Of a stretch of DNA of 64,000 nucleotides, positions 30,348-41,200 are shown piece after piece. Every line of letters starts with the position of its first letter. Within the stretch, counting starts at the first letter, position 1. Position numbers and translations under genes: made by a program. Source of the stretch: Gordius sp. MW1 (taxonomy: Eukaryota > Nematomorpha > Gordioida > Gordea > Gordiidae); contig OZ038527.1 in the NCBI GenBank assembly GCA_964036665.1, positions 6,634,001-6,698,000 of the forward strand. Direction: 5' to 3'. The notes under the pieces are model-generated. The model was not told the DNA's origin and made no database searches. It worked only from the letters and a program-made list of their open reading frames with translations.

Positions 30348-31573
30348 TTTATAAACTACCTCCTCCAAGTGCATTTGTCCATGGGTTTATAAACAATATA
30401 TTTGCAAACATGTCGTTGGGTTGGCAATTTAACTTAAATTTTGCCAACCACCTAAAGAAGCCAAAAGTGTGCCTATAGGGCAAAAAAGAAAGCGAGGCAG
30501 ACCCTCAAAGACTAAATCAGCCTTTATTGTTCAGTAATGGTAAGTTTAGATTATTTAACATTGCTTATATAACAAATTTTAGGTTTTTGAAATGAAAGTT
30601 GTCTCCAGCGAAATTTGTCTATTTTTCATTTTAAATTATTATTATTTATCTGTATTTGTAAATATTTGTGATTATTCAAATAAAAATTTTATATTTTCCC
30701 TTTATAAAGTTTAAGATTGATAAATCTCAACAAAATTTGCAAAAAAAATACATTATAAACATGTAAAATTTAAGAAGGCACAGCATTTTAGAATGGGAAT
30801 TATAGGTCATTACTTTTCATAGCTTTTTTAATTTGCCATTTATTTATTTGAAGGGAGAGAAGGGAGGACTTAAAGGGAAAAAATTCAAGACACTAAGATA
30901 CCTTATAACCTTTAAAAATTTGGTCTCCAATCTATTTAATTTAGCCAAAATAAACTATTTCAATTTCCACACACTTAATTTAACTTTATTTTTACAAAAT
31001 ATTAGTGCTAAATAGATTAAGATTGAGTAATATTTATTAAAATTACTGAGCATTTTTTTGAAATTACTGAGCATTTTGGATTTATAACAGAGCAATATTA
31101 AGATTATTTACTGAGCATTTTTGAATTTTTTACTGAACACATTAATAAAATACTGAGCATTTTTGATTTTTTTCCCGAGCATTTAAATAACATCCTTAAT
31201 TTAAGTTAAGTTCAACAGGGGGGGGGGGGGCAAAACAATTTTTTTAATTTTTAAGGGTGTATGAATTCTTGGTTACCTACGCATTATATTTTGGTAGTTT
31301 GAATTAGTGGTTATAATATTAGCCCAAAAGGCTTCCTTACTTTTAAACGGCTTGTGGCCCAAGGGATCCCGCTTGACCAAGGAATATCACGAAAATAATA
31401 ATGCAAAATATCAATTTAACTATAAAATATATTTTTTAAAATATTGACTTTATGTTTTAATGTTGATCATATATATTATAGACCAAAAGCTGACATAGTA
31501 TTCGATGCTTAATGACATAGCATTTGTTCATCACATAATTTAAGTTAAACAATTGATTTTCAAATTGAAACAC
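30348..31573. other. Intergenic DNA with a short tandem motif
   Basis: Contains the possible exon at 30448 and, at about 31045-31185, five degenerate repeats of TACTGAGCATTTTTGA. A run of G near 31217. Otherwise nothing recognised; the 3' flank of STX18. Confidence 0.4.
30448..30537 (+). CDS. Possible exon with AT-hook-like RGRP motif
   Basis: A 29-codon frame ending in a stop reads PPKEAKSVPIGQKRKRGRPS and closes KTKSAFIVQ. The KRGRPSKTKSAxIVQ pattern is reminiscent of the C-terminal tails of FLYWCH/MULE-type transposon proteins, and is a typical AT-hook. The upstream frame is short and no complete gene can be built, so it is most likely a transposon scrap. Confidence 0.3.
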   Translation, partial: PPKEAKSVPIGQKRKRGRPSKTKSAFIVQ

Positions 31574-33511
31574 TCAAGGATTGTACCAATCGAGAAACAG
31601 CAGGGAAAATGTAAGTACGATTAAAATGAATAGAATCCACACCCGAAATCCTGCTTTGTGCTGAAGGGCCTATAATTATTAATAATATTCTTTTAATAAT
31701 AAAATTTACAAACTTATTGAAGTAGTTTGCTAGAATGAACTTTAATAAAACAAAATAATTAGAAGAGCTATAATATACCTCGAGCAATTCAACATTGGCT
31801 TGTTTAATATTTTCAGTAGTGTTAATGGTATTTTGGGCAACATTATCAACACTCTCTTCCTAAAAATGGGACAATAGTTTAATTTATAGTAAAAATCATA
31901 CATTTGCAAAAAAAAATATTTGTTTAAATACTTGTGTCATAAGGTTTTCAGTCAGTATATCCTGCAACCTTGAAATTTCAACCATTTTCGTTTCAATGGA
32001 TCTAAATTGATTGCATGGAATGTATAAAATAGTAGAAAAATATTATTACTGGATTTCATCTAGAGAAGAAGTGAATTCTTGATACATCCTATCATTCTCC
32101 TCTTCAAACTAAAATAACATTCATAAAATTATTATAGCAAGTTTTTGGATAATAAAAAACATATGTACAAGTTGAACCTAGAATATAACCTCTTGAATTT
32201 CTTCCTTTGTAAAATCCGCCTCATTCGTTTTTTCAGAATAATTCTCAAAGTCACCAGAAATGTTTGGAAAAGATTTTGGTTTTGGTTCCTCATCTAAGCA
32301 ATCGTTTTTATGGTCCTTTGTAGAGTATTTGGAATGTGAGTGTCTGTGACGTACACCATTTTGGGTTTTAGAATGATCTATTTTTTGTTTAAAATACCCT
32401 CATTAGTTTGAATTTCACAAATTAATAATAGTTCACAAAATAGAAAATTTTATAATTAAAATTCAATATTATAATTATAAAAATACTAATATTTTTTATA
32501 TCATATAGGTTCAAATTAAATCCATTGATTGTATAATGCAATTTACATTGCTTACCTGATGAGTATCCTATATGCTTTCTGTGCAAACGCGATCTAATAA
32601 AGTAAAATGTTCAAATGTTGCTATAAATTGAATGGAAATTTAGTATTACATGTCCATATGTTCCATTACTCTTTGTGCTCTCAATGTGCGCTCTTGCACT
32701 AATGATTGACATACATCTATAATATTAAACATTTTTGTAAGTATAATATCTTATCGTGAGTTTAAATATATTTATAAATCTTTTCCATTAATGCAACCCT
32801 ATTTTAACATATCTTTGGTCAAACAGTATAAGAAGCCCAAACTATGGACATAAAGAACTTTTTTTATTCCCTATTTAACTTTATAAACTTAGCATCAAAC
32901 AATACAAAGAATATTTTTTTTTTAAATCTTAGTATGATTCTCATATATTGATGGTACACCTCTAATATTAGACACATGAATAAATAATTTACTAAAAAGT
33001 CATTTGATGTTTACTTTTTAAAAAGGTTAGCATTGATTCACAGACAATTTCTCTATGTTGGGTTTGTTGAAGAGACAGATTTTCACTTAACATGTCTTAT
33101 AAATAAAAACAAACCTTTATAAAACTTACAATTTTGCTTGAGTTTGGATATTTTGTCAAATGAGGAACTGATAAAGTGATTTACCAATGAATCAATATCA
33201 TTTTCTTTAGTTTCATTAACAACAAAACTCTTTAATTTCCTTTGTATAATAATATTAATTAATGTTAATTATAAAATAAACAATTATATTACCTAACATC
33301 TTTATTTTGGTCACTGCAGGCAATTATCATATCACTTAATTTATTGATTGCTCCTAAACAGATTAATTATGTGAAAACATATTATACCTATAATTTCTTG
33401 GGATTCTTTAGAAAAGGCGGTGCTTGCCGGCAAATAATTTTGTTTAACGCTAAACGATGGGGATTTGGTTGAAACCAAAGCCATAAAAGTTGACGTTATG
33501 TCCTTTCCCAT
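31574..33511 (-). CDS. STX18: Syntaxin-18 (ER Qa-SNARE, Ufe1 homologue)
   Basis: Qa-SNARE of the ER that receives Golgi-derived COPI vesicles. Eleven exons: 33511-33388, 33353-33293, 33239-33130, 33095-33015, 32716-32650, 32593-32556, 32377-32190, 32108-32050, 32001-31932, 31859-31779, 31669-31574. All introns are GT-AG and the phases agree, giving 324 residues (human about 335). N-terminus [13 protein letters not shown] matches MAVDITLLFRASV. Middle part has [39 protein letters not shown] and [16 protein letters not shown] match the stretch leading into the SNARE motif, which continues [15 protein letters not shown]. The tail is [20 protein letters not shown] then DWY, the membrane anchor typical of syntaxin-18. 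Introns are 34-298 nt. A TIR element lies about 65 bp upstream of the start. Confidence 0.95.
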
Positions 33512-33575
33512 ATGATAAATCTGATGGTCAGCTTTATGTTACAAGCATTAAAGCATTTGTGCATTGCATTATAAT

Positions 33576-33960
33576 CGTTTCTGTTTAAAAAGAAAGCTCT
33601 TCAAAATAAAAGCTGATCAGAATGAAAGCTAATAAATCATTTTTGAATATCCCATTGAGTGTTAAGGTTTCGGGGTAGTGTTTTAGGTCAGCGTTTTAGG
33701 TTAGGGTTAGGATTAGATGCACATCAAATTCCCTCCCCATTTGAGATTTAAAAATAAGATCTAATAATTAGATTTATTAATAAAATATCTAAAAATAGTA
33801 TAGATATTCAAAAATGGTATAAAAAATGGGATATTCAAAAATGATTGATTAGCCCTTTTTCTCTCAGCTTTTTTTTGAACAAATTTTAGGGTCTAAATAA
33901 TTTATTAGCTTTCATTCTGATCAGCTTTTATTTTGAAGAGCTTTCTTTTTGAATAAGAAT
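33576..33960. mobile_element. TIR element with GGTTAG core upstream of STX18
   Basis: 385 bp. Inverted ends of over 50 bp: AAAAAGAAAGCTCTTCAAAA ... GAATGAAAGCTAATAAAT at left and the complement at right. Flanked by CATTATAAT (33567-33575) and CATTATACT (33961-33969), an imperfect 9-bp duplication. The core includes TTAGGTTAGGGTTAGGATTA. No coding. Sits head-on to the STX18 start, between it and the rest of the upstream region. Confidence 0.75.
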
Positions 33961-33969
33961 CATTATACT

Positions 33970-34593
33970 CTATGATTATAATTAAGCCATTATCACCTTC
34001 AACATTTGACATGCTTTCAAAGCTTAATGTTGGATCACATCTCGTCGGTGTTTTTGCCAGTGTCGTATTTGATATGGCTAAATATAGTATTGCCCATTGC
34101 CACGGGTAGCAAAGGAAAATTTTTTTTTGGTGGGGGGGGGAATTTAAACTCGGTGACCAATTTTGTGAAAGAGTTATTGTTTAATTATAAAATAAAGATA
34201 AGGAGAAGGACCCTTCTGCTGAACCATAAGAGTTGTATATATAGGCATGGGCTTAGCCGGAGAGAGGGGCCCAAAATGTTTTTTTAAATTGCGTTCCAAA
34301 CAAGTGCTCCCCTTCCTAATTACACGTATCATTCCTTAATTTATACACTCAATGAATATTTGGCATTTGATTTGGCCATCATAAATACTTTCTTCAAAAA
34401 GAAAGTATATCAACTACTAATGACGTACAAAAGTGGGAATCTGTCTTCTTATATAGACTTCCTTTTAGTATGCGATTGTAAGGTTCTACCTGATGACATG
34501 AGCGTAACCAGGATTGTTATCAGAGGGGGGCGATAATGAATTAGAGAGGGACAAAAGGATGAGTTTTTAAAATTCAAGCCAAAATCATATCTT
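33970..34593. other. Intergenic DNA, MITE scraps only
   Basis: Contains a G-run near 34128 and a GTAACCAGGATTGTTATCAGAGGGGGG stretch (about 34505) like the small TAGCCAGG MITEs elsewhere in the window. No gene seen. Confidence 0.4.
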
Positions 34594-34640
34594 CTTGTTC
34601 TTCTTCTTTATCAGTTATTTGGTCCTACATTCGTGGGTTT
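34594..34640 (-). mobile_element. 3' tail of the RTE-like LINE
   Basis: The complement reads CCAAATAACTGATAAAGAAG followed by AAGAA, matching the 3' tail of the LINE at 19190-19215 (CCAAATAACTGATAGAAGAAG). A short 5'-truncated insertion on the minus strand; adjoining sequence is too decayed to follow. Confidence 0.5.
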
Positions 34641-34939
34641 GTTTTGATAAGTTTGTTCCAAATTATTTCCTAGATTTATATGTGGCAGCAGGCGGGTAGC
34701 CAGAATTTTCTCAAGGGGAGGGAAAGCTGCCAAAAAAATTTTTGGCCTATTTTATTTGTAATCAAAATAAAAAGTAGACACCCTAAAAATCGGGCCCGCT
34801 GCTGGGCCCACTCGGCCAAGGGGCCGGGAAGGAAACCGTCGTAAATTAAGATTTTCAATTAGGCCGCGGCGGGCACCATAACAATGAGATTTTTTTTATA
34901 GTTTACTATTTTTTTGTCATCTTTTTATTTATCTTAACA
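34641..34939. other. Spacer with low-complexity MITE-like sequence
   Basis: A GGGTAGCCAGAATTTTCTCA-type stretch (about 34694) is related to the TAGCCAGG MITEs; the rest is unassigned. Confidence 0.35.
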
Positions 34940-35315
34940 CTGTACTACAAGGTTGAGTAACCAGGTGAGCCCCATTGATCAAATTTATTAAGGTCACCGC
35001 CGAGCCTGTATTAATTTCAAAATTTAAAACATTGTCATTTACTTTCAATCCATAAAGTGGGCGTGAAGCATCTCCTTCCAATTGAAAATGGTTCAATGAC
35101 GAAACCTGTTTGAAACGGCATATCTTTCCAATATGACCTTTGTCCCTACCTGTCTAATGTAATGATATTTTGAATCGTTAATCAAACCTGTACTTATATG
35201 GATTGATTAAAATGTCTAATTTTTTTGAGCACCTCAGCAACCTCTGTGCCTGGCGAACGATCTTTTTCGAGAGCATCCTTCACTATTAGAAAAGACATTG
35301 AACAATGAGTCTGCC
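34940..35315 (-). pseudogene. Retrotransposon gag zinc knuckle / aspartic protease fragment
   Basis: Minus-strand pieces: ALEKDRSPGTEVAEVLKKI (about 35290-35215), then KGHIGKICRFKQ, the end of a CCHC zinc knuckle (about 35145-35105), and GLKVNDNVLNFEINTGSAVT (about 35055-35000), which matches the retroelement protease active site xFxIDTGSAVT except that the catalytic Asp is Asn. Stops and frame changes occur between pieces. Not part of the gypsy copy at 57.9 kb, whose protease differs. Confidence 0.6.
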
Positions 35316-36514
35316 AGGATTTTTAATTCAAATCATAATGGCACTCTGAAAATCTCAAGCGATAAATCACATTATGCTTTCGTTTTGCCATTTACATTAC
35401 CTTTCACATTATAATGGTAGGGTATAAATATTATGCAAATGATACGATTTTGCAAAACAATAAAATATATAAGCCTAAGCTTTATAAATAATAGTTTATG
35501 GCGAAATTATATAAATGGTATAAGTAAATATCTTGCGACATTTTATTAAACGGTTCTACACTATAATAAAATGATTTACCTTCTGAATATAAAAGTATTT
35601 GTTATGGAATTGTATAAGGGCAAATTATTAAAACCTCAAATTTTTTATGTTACTAATTTAGTAACATTGCTACTTTTATTTACAACTTTGTAATGTGATT
35701 CACTAATTACTAATATAATTAATAAGGATGAGAAGTAACCACCACACGCACCTTCGTGGTTGCTATGACAACATAATGTTAATAATAATTCCTTGGAAAC
35801 TAATTGTTATAGCTATATCAGTTTTTAAACATTAAGCTAAAGGCATTACTTATTTTTGTCGATGCTAACCAACGGTCCCAGACAGGTCAAATATGCAATT
35901 AAGTTAAATATAGGTAAACCTTTAATTTAGTGTATCTAAAATTTTAAACTTCTCTTATTAATCAAAAAAAAATTTATGTAGCGGCAAACAGGATAGTCTT
36001 ATAGATTTAATGACATTTTTTAAAATGTCGATATTATAAAAACTGTTTATTTTATTAATTGGCAAATAACTTTTTACACTTTATCGTAGTAGCGTAATAA
36101 TAACATGAATCTTTATTATTTAATTAAATTTGAAGTTGCAGACATTATAGGACAGATAATATAAAGACGAATAATATATGGTAAAGTGGTCCACAATCGA
36201 ATAACATGTTCATGAAGATTTCAAATAAAATAATGGTACGCCATTTAAATTTTTGTTTATATTATAATTTAGAAAAATTAGAGGGAAAATTTATTGACTA
36301 TAAAAAATTTATGAGCCGCAAGAATTCTCGTCGAGATAAGACCGAGATTTTTCTAACCCGAGACGAGACGAGTTTGAGATTCCCATAATGGCACCCTAGA
36401 CGGGATTTTGCTTTCGAGACCAAGACGAGATCGAAACACAATGCTCGAAGTGAAATGAATACAAAGAAACACATCTGCAAATCGATTACTGGTGTTTAAA
36501 AAGTAAGAAGAAAT
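35316..36514. other. AT-rich DNA with a fragment of the CGTCTCGT hAT element
   Basis: At about 36320-36440 GAGATAAGACCGAGATTTTTC and CGAGACGAGACGAG correspond to arms of the hAT-type element seen at 661 and 58455. The rest shows no gene. Confidence 0.4.
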
Positions 36515-36780
36515 TCAATCAAATATCTCGGTTTTAGTATACAATGTGAAGGGGGCATAAAAAGCGAAACTAAGGAAAAAATAAGCCCAGGTTGGATAAA
36601 ATTTAGGGAGTTGAGTGGTGTATTATGTGACAAACATACCACTCAATCAAAAGAACGACTACATAACGCTGTTATTGCAGCCATGGTAATGTATGGAGCG
36701 GAAACATGAGCGATTAAAGCAAAGAAAGAGCAAAGTTTGGCTATATGGAAGATGCGAATGTTAAGATGGATCTTGGGTTG
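36515..36780 (+). pseudogene. RTE-like LINE fragment (distal reverse transcriptase)
   Basis: One frame reads GGIKSETKEKISPGWIKFRE, then LSGVLCDKHTTQSKERLHNA, VIAAMVMYGAET and KMRMLRWILGW. This is the stretch after the YVDD motif in the same LINE class as 17370-19215, including the MLYGAE-type signature. It ends abruptly at 36780 where an X-like fragment begins. One stop interrupts it. Confidence 0.72.
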
Positions 36781-36932
36781 GTTTTTTTTAAATTGCTATG
36801 AAATTTATGGGCTCGCTTTTGGTTGTCCTGTCCAACTTGCAATTTTTAAATAATTGCCGTGGAAACTTATACGGGTTTTTAATGGCTGTGGACCTATGCT
36901 TTTGCAAATACAGCTAATGACCGCTGATAAGC
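36781..36932 (-). mobile_element. Family X fragment X7 (3' end only)
   Basis: TTGCTATGAAATTTATGGGCTCGCTTTTGG matches the 3' terminal part of X in reverse orientation. It is cut at 36932 by the LTR element, whose target duplication TAAGC is taken from it. Confidence 0.55.
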
Positions 36933-37400
36933 TATCGTATCCGGAGATACGAAGATGAAGATATCTTCCCACCCCCCCCCATCTCATCTTATTCAAAAGT
37001 TAAAGTTAAGAGTTCAACACGCGGTACAACTATTTTGATCTTACACATTGTACACTCATAGCGTAGACCATTATTCTTTTACATTTAATTTCTAGTACGC
37101 GTATGTTATCCCCCCCCGACGCTTATACGTGTGTGTTATTTATTTGTGATTTGTAATAAGGAGATTGATAAATTAATATAATTTTTCTTGTAATAAAATA
37201 GATTGGCGAAATGTAGAGCGGTAAATTTATCTTTATTTAGTGGCTTTAAGCCGGCCATCCCCCAATAGTTTATCGTTTTACGGCCCAATATTCCTTTAAA
37301 TTCCCCCAATTAATTCCTAATAATTCTTCCTTCAAATATTTGTAAATCGTGTTCCGCCCGGAATCCTTTTTTATTTATTCCGCGCCTCAGGAACGCGATA
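36933..37400 (+). repeat. Left LTR
   Basis: 468 bp; highly similar to 40273-40708 over the first ~345 bp, more diverged and longer by an extra segment near its end. Contains a C-run at 36971 and CCCCCCCGACGC at 37113. Confidence 0.88.
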
Positions 37401-37985
37401 TTTGGTGTCAGATATTCTACTCACGCCCGATGGAGGAAACCAGGAATTATTCTACAAAATGAAAAAGGAAATAATTTATACAGAAAGATTAATTTGGAAT
37501 TCAAATTGCCCCCCCCCCTTCTTCTGAATAGAATGGATAAAATTATTCGGATAAAATTATTCCAGGAACATCCCGTTTGCCATGAACAACCGTCACAGCG
37601 CAGGGATATTGGATAAAATTATTCCAGTAAAACAATCGAACCACTTCGTCGGGATTAAAAAGCAATCGAACCACGTACTAAAACAATCGAACCAATCCAT
37701 GATTCGGAAATATTGGGAGACGGAGGAAGAAAACAATTCCTTCGAACAATTGGCTACCAAATTTAAACCGCAAACATAATTCAGTGGAAATTCTAATATG
37801 TCTGAAAACAGATGGCAGAATTCTTCGAAAGAATGAAAATCCCGAAACTGATTTTAATCAAAATATCAATTATGCAGAATCATCCTAATTCTCAAGACCT
37901 AAATTCTTGATGTGCCGCTAAAATATTATTGTAAGACAGAATTATACACTTGATTTATTTACATATATTAATTATATGAAAATTA

Positions 37986-39896
37986 AACTCGGGCCTTCGG
38001 CCCTCGTGGGAAGGGGGAGAAGGGAAGGGAAGAGGGGAAGGGAAGGGGGGACGACTCATCTGTACTTCGTATAAATGTATCATATTTGCTATGCAATTTA
38101 TGGGCGAGAAAGGTGGGAAGGGGCGAGAATGCCTATAGGGGGGTATTAAATGCCTAATGATTAATTAATTATTTATACAAATTTTCCATTATAGGCAAAA
38201 TGTAATAAAGGCAAAATGTAATATAGGCAAGGGTTAGGGTTAGATTTAGTGTTTGCATCTAGTTGCGTATTACATTAGTTTTTATGGCCTTTAGTGATTA
38301 TGGGTCTAACAAACATTATATTATAAAACAACAGAATGTTAAGAATTTGCAGAATTGTTGGGAGAAATTTTTTGTTGAATTTGAACAATTTTTAATTAAA
38401 AAAATCAAAAATTTGGCCAATGGTCACTTTTTCTCTATTGGTCAGTACCAACAGATACTCTATAAGTCAATGATAGTCAAAAAAACGGAAAAAAAAATTT
38501 TGATGCTGACTTTGGCCAATGGTCATTTTTTTCCATTGGTCAGCAGCCAGGACACGGTAAAAGTGGATATAAATTCATAAGAGTAAAAAAAACGAAAAAA
38601 AAATTTTCGAATCACATTTTGGCCAATGGTCATTTTTTTCCATTGGTCAGCAGCCAGGACACGGTAAAAGTGGATATAAATTCATAATAGTCAAAAAAAA
38701 ACGAAAAAAAAGTTTTCGAATCACATTTTGGCCAATGGTCATTTTATTCCATTGGTCAGCAGCCAGCGGACGGCCAAAAAGTCATAATAGCAATGGTAGG
38801 AACAGGAACAATCATAATAGTCAAAAAAAAACGAAAAAAATAATTTCGATTCACATTTTGGCCAATGGTCATTTTTTCAATAGGTCAGGAGCCAGCGGAC
38901 GGCCAAAAAGTCATAATAGCAATGGTAGTAACAGGAACAATCATAATAGTCAAAAAAACACGAAAAAATAAACTCGGATTCACATTTTGGCCAATGGTCA
39001 TTTTTTTCATTGGTCAGCAGCCAACGGACGGCCAAAAAGTCTTATTATCAATGATAGTAACAAGAACAATCATAAGAGTCAAAAAAACTCCGGGATTCTA
39101 ACCCAAAAACTAGTTAAATTGCATAGCAATTAAAAGTAAACAACTTTTATTTATGTTTATTATATAACATTGGTCAGCAGCCAGCGGACGGCCAAAAAGT
39201 CATAATAGCAATGGTAGAAACAGGAACAATCATAATAGTCAAAAAAAAACGAAAAAAATAATTTCGATTCACATTTTGGCCAATGGTCATTTTTTTCATT
39301 GGTCAGTAGCCAGCGGACGGCCAAAAATTCTTATTATCAATGATAGTAACAAGAACAATCATAAGAGTCAAAAAAACTCCGGGATTCTAACCCCAAAACT
39401 AGTTAAATTGCATAGCAATTAAAAAGTAAACAACTTTTATTTATGTTTATTATATAACTAGTTAAATTGCATAGCATTAAAAGTAAACAACTTTTATCTA
39501 TGTTTATTATATAACAAAAACTAGTTAAATTGCATAGCAATTAAAAGTAAACAACTTTTATTTATGTTTATTATATAACTAGTTAAATTGCATAGCAATT
39601 AAAAGTAAACAACTTTTATTTATGTTTATTATATAATAGATAATTTAACAAATCTTATATATAACACACAGAGAGAGATAGAGATGAGGGGTGGGGCACC
39701 TCTTATGCATTAATTCAAAAAATAACACTGCGAGGGAGATAAAGATGAGGGGTGGGGCAACTCTTTCTCATCCATTAATTTAAAAAAGCGATAACCTAAT
39801 ATACCCAATGCAAATAGATAGGGAGGGTAACGGACGACGGACGACGGACGACGGACGGACACCAAAAAACGATCCCATAAATTGCATAGCAATTAA
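37986..39896 (+). mobile_element. Family X element, copy X3 (inside LTR element)
   Basis: AACTCGGGCCTTCGGCCCTC start, purine-rich tract, five to six CCAATGG hairpin units (38410-39040, 39170-39340), then four copies of a ~60-bp unit AACTAGTTAAATTGCATAGC...TTATTATATAAC (39107-39640), a (CGGACGA)n stretch (about 39832-39860) and the ATTGCATAGCAATTAA end. Nearly identical over 39000-39896 to 44660-45602. Confidence 0.8.
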
Positions 39897-40272
39897 TATT
39901 GTTAACCAATATTTAAACCCCCCTCCCCCGCAGTTTCTTTGACTATTATTTGACAGTCTGCGGGTGGGCAAGAAAGGATAATTTTCAAGATGGCAATTTA
40001 CACTCTATATTAATTATAAGTTTTGTCAAGGCTGTTGCTAGGTGAGTCACAGAGCTGGAAGAAAAATCCGTTAGCCATGACGTTGCCTTTTTATCACTGA
40101 TTTTTACATATATCAGTCGTGTGAGCAAAGGCCAGAGTTGGTATTCGATGCCAGATGTTTGAGACTTATAATGTTAATAACGCCGCCTTGATAGTTGCAC
40201 GCAACAACACGGAACTCTTAGAACTCTATCGAAAATACATTAAGTCTTCGACTTTTCAATAAAAGGGAAAGG

Positions 40273-40708
40273 TATCGTATCCGGAGATACGAAGATGAAG
40301 ATATCTTTCCACCCCCCCCCCCCCATCTCATCTTATTCAAAAGTTAAAGTTAAGAGTTCAACACGCGGTACAACTCTTTTGATCTTACACATTGTACACT
40401 CATAGCGTAGACCATTATTCTTTTACATTTAATTTCTAGTACGCGTATGTTATCCCCCCCCGACGCTTATACGTGTGTGTTATTTATTTGTGATTTGTAA
40501 TAAGGAGATTGATACATTAATATAATTTTTCTTGTAATAAAATAGATTGGCGAAATGTAGAGCGGTAAAGTTATCTTTATTTAGTGGCTTTAAGCCCGGC
40601 CATCCCCCAATAAGTCCTAATATTATTCCTGATGATGATTCCCCCTTCCTTCAAACCTTTTTGTTTATAGTTTTTAAATCGCATTCCTTTTTTTTCAGGA
40701 ATGCGATA
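40273..40708 (+). repeat. Right LTR
   Basis: 436 bp; pairs with 36933-37400. The difference in length comes from small indels near C-runs and the 3' part, showing that the insertion is not very recent. Confidence 0.88.
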
Positions 40709-40713
40709 TAAGC

Positions 40714-41200
40714 TTTATTTTTTTCGACCCCCGAGCCCAAATTCCATAATTGTTTTTGTACCCGCCTAAATACCTTTATCATTAATGAATTTTTTGGACA
40801 ATTTATATAGGGCTATTGCCATATCGCGGATAATTGCGAAACTGGCTAAATAATTTCCTGCCAATTAATGCTGACCGTCTTACTAGCACCTTATCTGACC
40901 CCGGCCAAAGATCAAAATTTATTTGTGCCTGTACGTTTTGGCATTTATGGTGTCTTAGCTTTAAATATACAAAAAATAATTTTTTTTGGTTGAAAATAAA
41001 TAATAATGACCCCTGGTTGGCTTTAATTTTTTTGACCTCGCCCGAGCCCAATATCCATTATTACCTATGGGTCCGACTTACCTTAGGTTATTGCTTTATA
41101 ACGGATGACTGTGGAACTAACGAAATAATTCACTGTAATTTAATGATGACCGTTGCCTGCTTTTACTTTATCTGATCCCCGCCAAAGATTAATCATTTTG
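40714..41200. repeat. Two diverged copies of a ~310-bp unit
   Basis: GAGCCCAA(A/T)ATCCAT..., GGCTATTGCCATATCGCGGATAA / GGTTATTGCTTTATAACGGAT, AATTTAATGATGACCGT and CTTTATCTGA(C/T)CCC(C/G)GCCAAAGAT recur in the same order near 40733-40915 and 41043-41190. Probably an old tandem duplication or part of a larger mobile element; no frame of note. Confidence 0.55.

Larger units (their letters stand above)
36933..40708 (+). mobile_element. Complete non-coding LTR retrotransposon with 5-bp target duplication
   Basis: Direct repeats 36933-37400 and 40273-40708 both begin TATCGTATCCGGAGATACGA and end CGCGATA/TGCGATA, so the LTR termini are TATCG...CGATA. TAAGC flanks the whole (36928-36932 and 40709-40713). 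A primer-binding-like TGGTGTCAGATATTC starts three bases after the left LTR (37403). A polypurine tract AAAAGGGAAAGG (40261-40272) directly precedes the right LTR. After removing the nested X3 the interior is only about 960 bp and codes for no pol. A short frame at 37582-37779 (repeated KQSNH) might be a gag scrap. Hence a TRIM/LARD-like element mobilised in trans. Strand inferred from PBS and PPT. Confidence 0.88.

Noticed and set aside
38735-39101. Many frames reading FHWSAANGRPKSHNSNGSNRNNHNSQK
   Set aside because: They are translations of the family X tandem units, in several frames and both strands, with no gene-like context.
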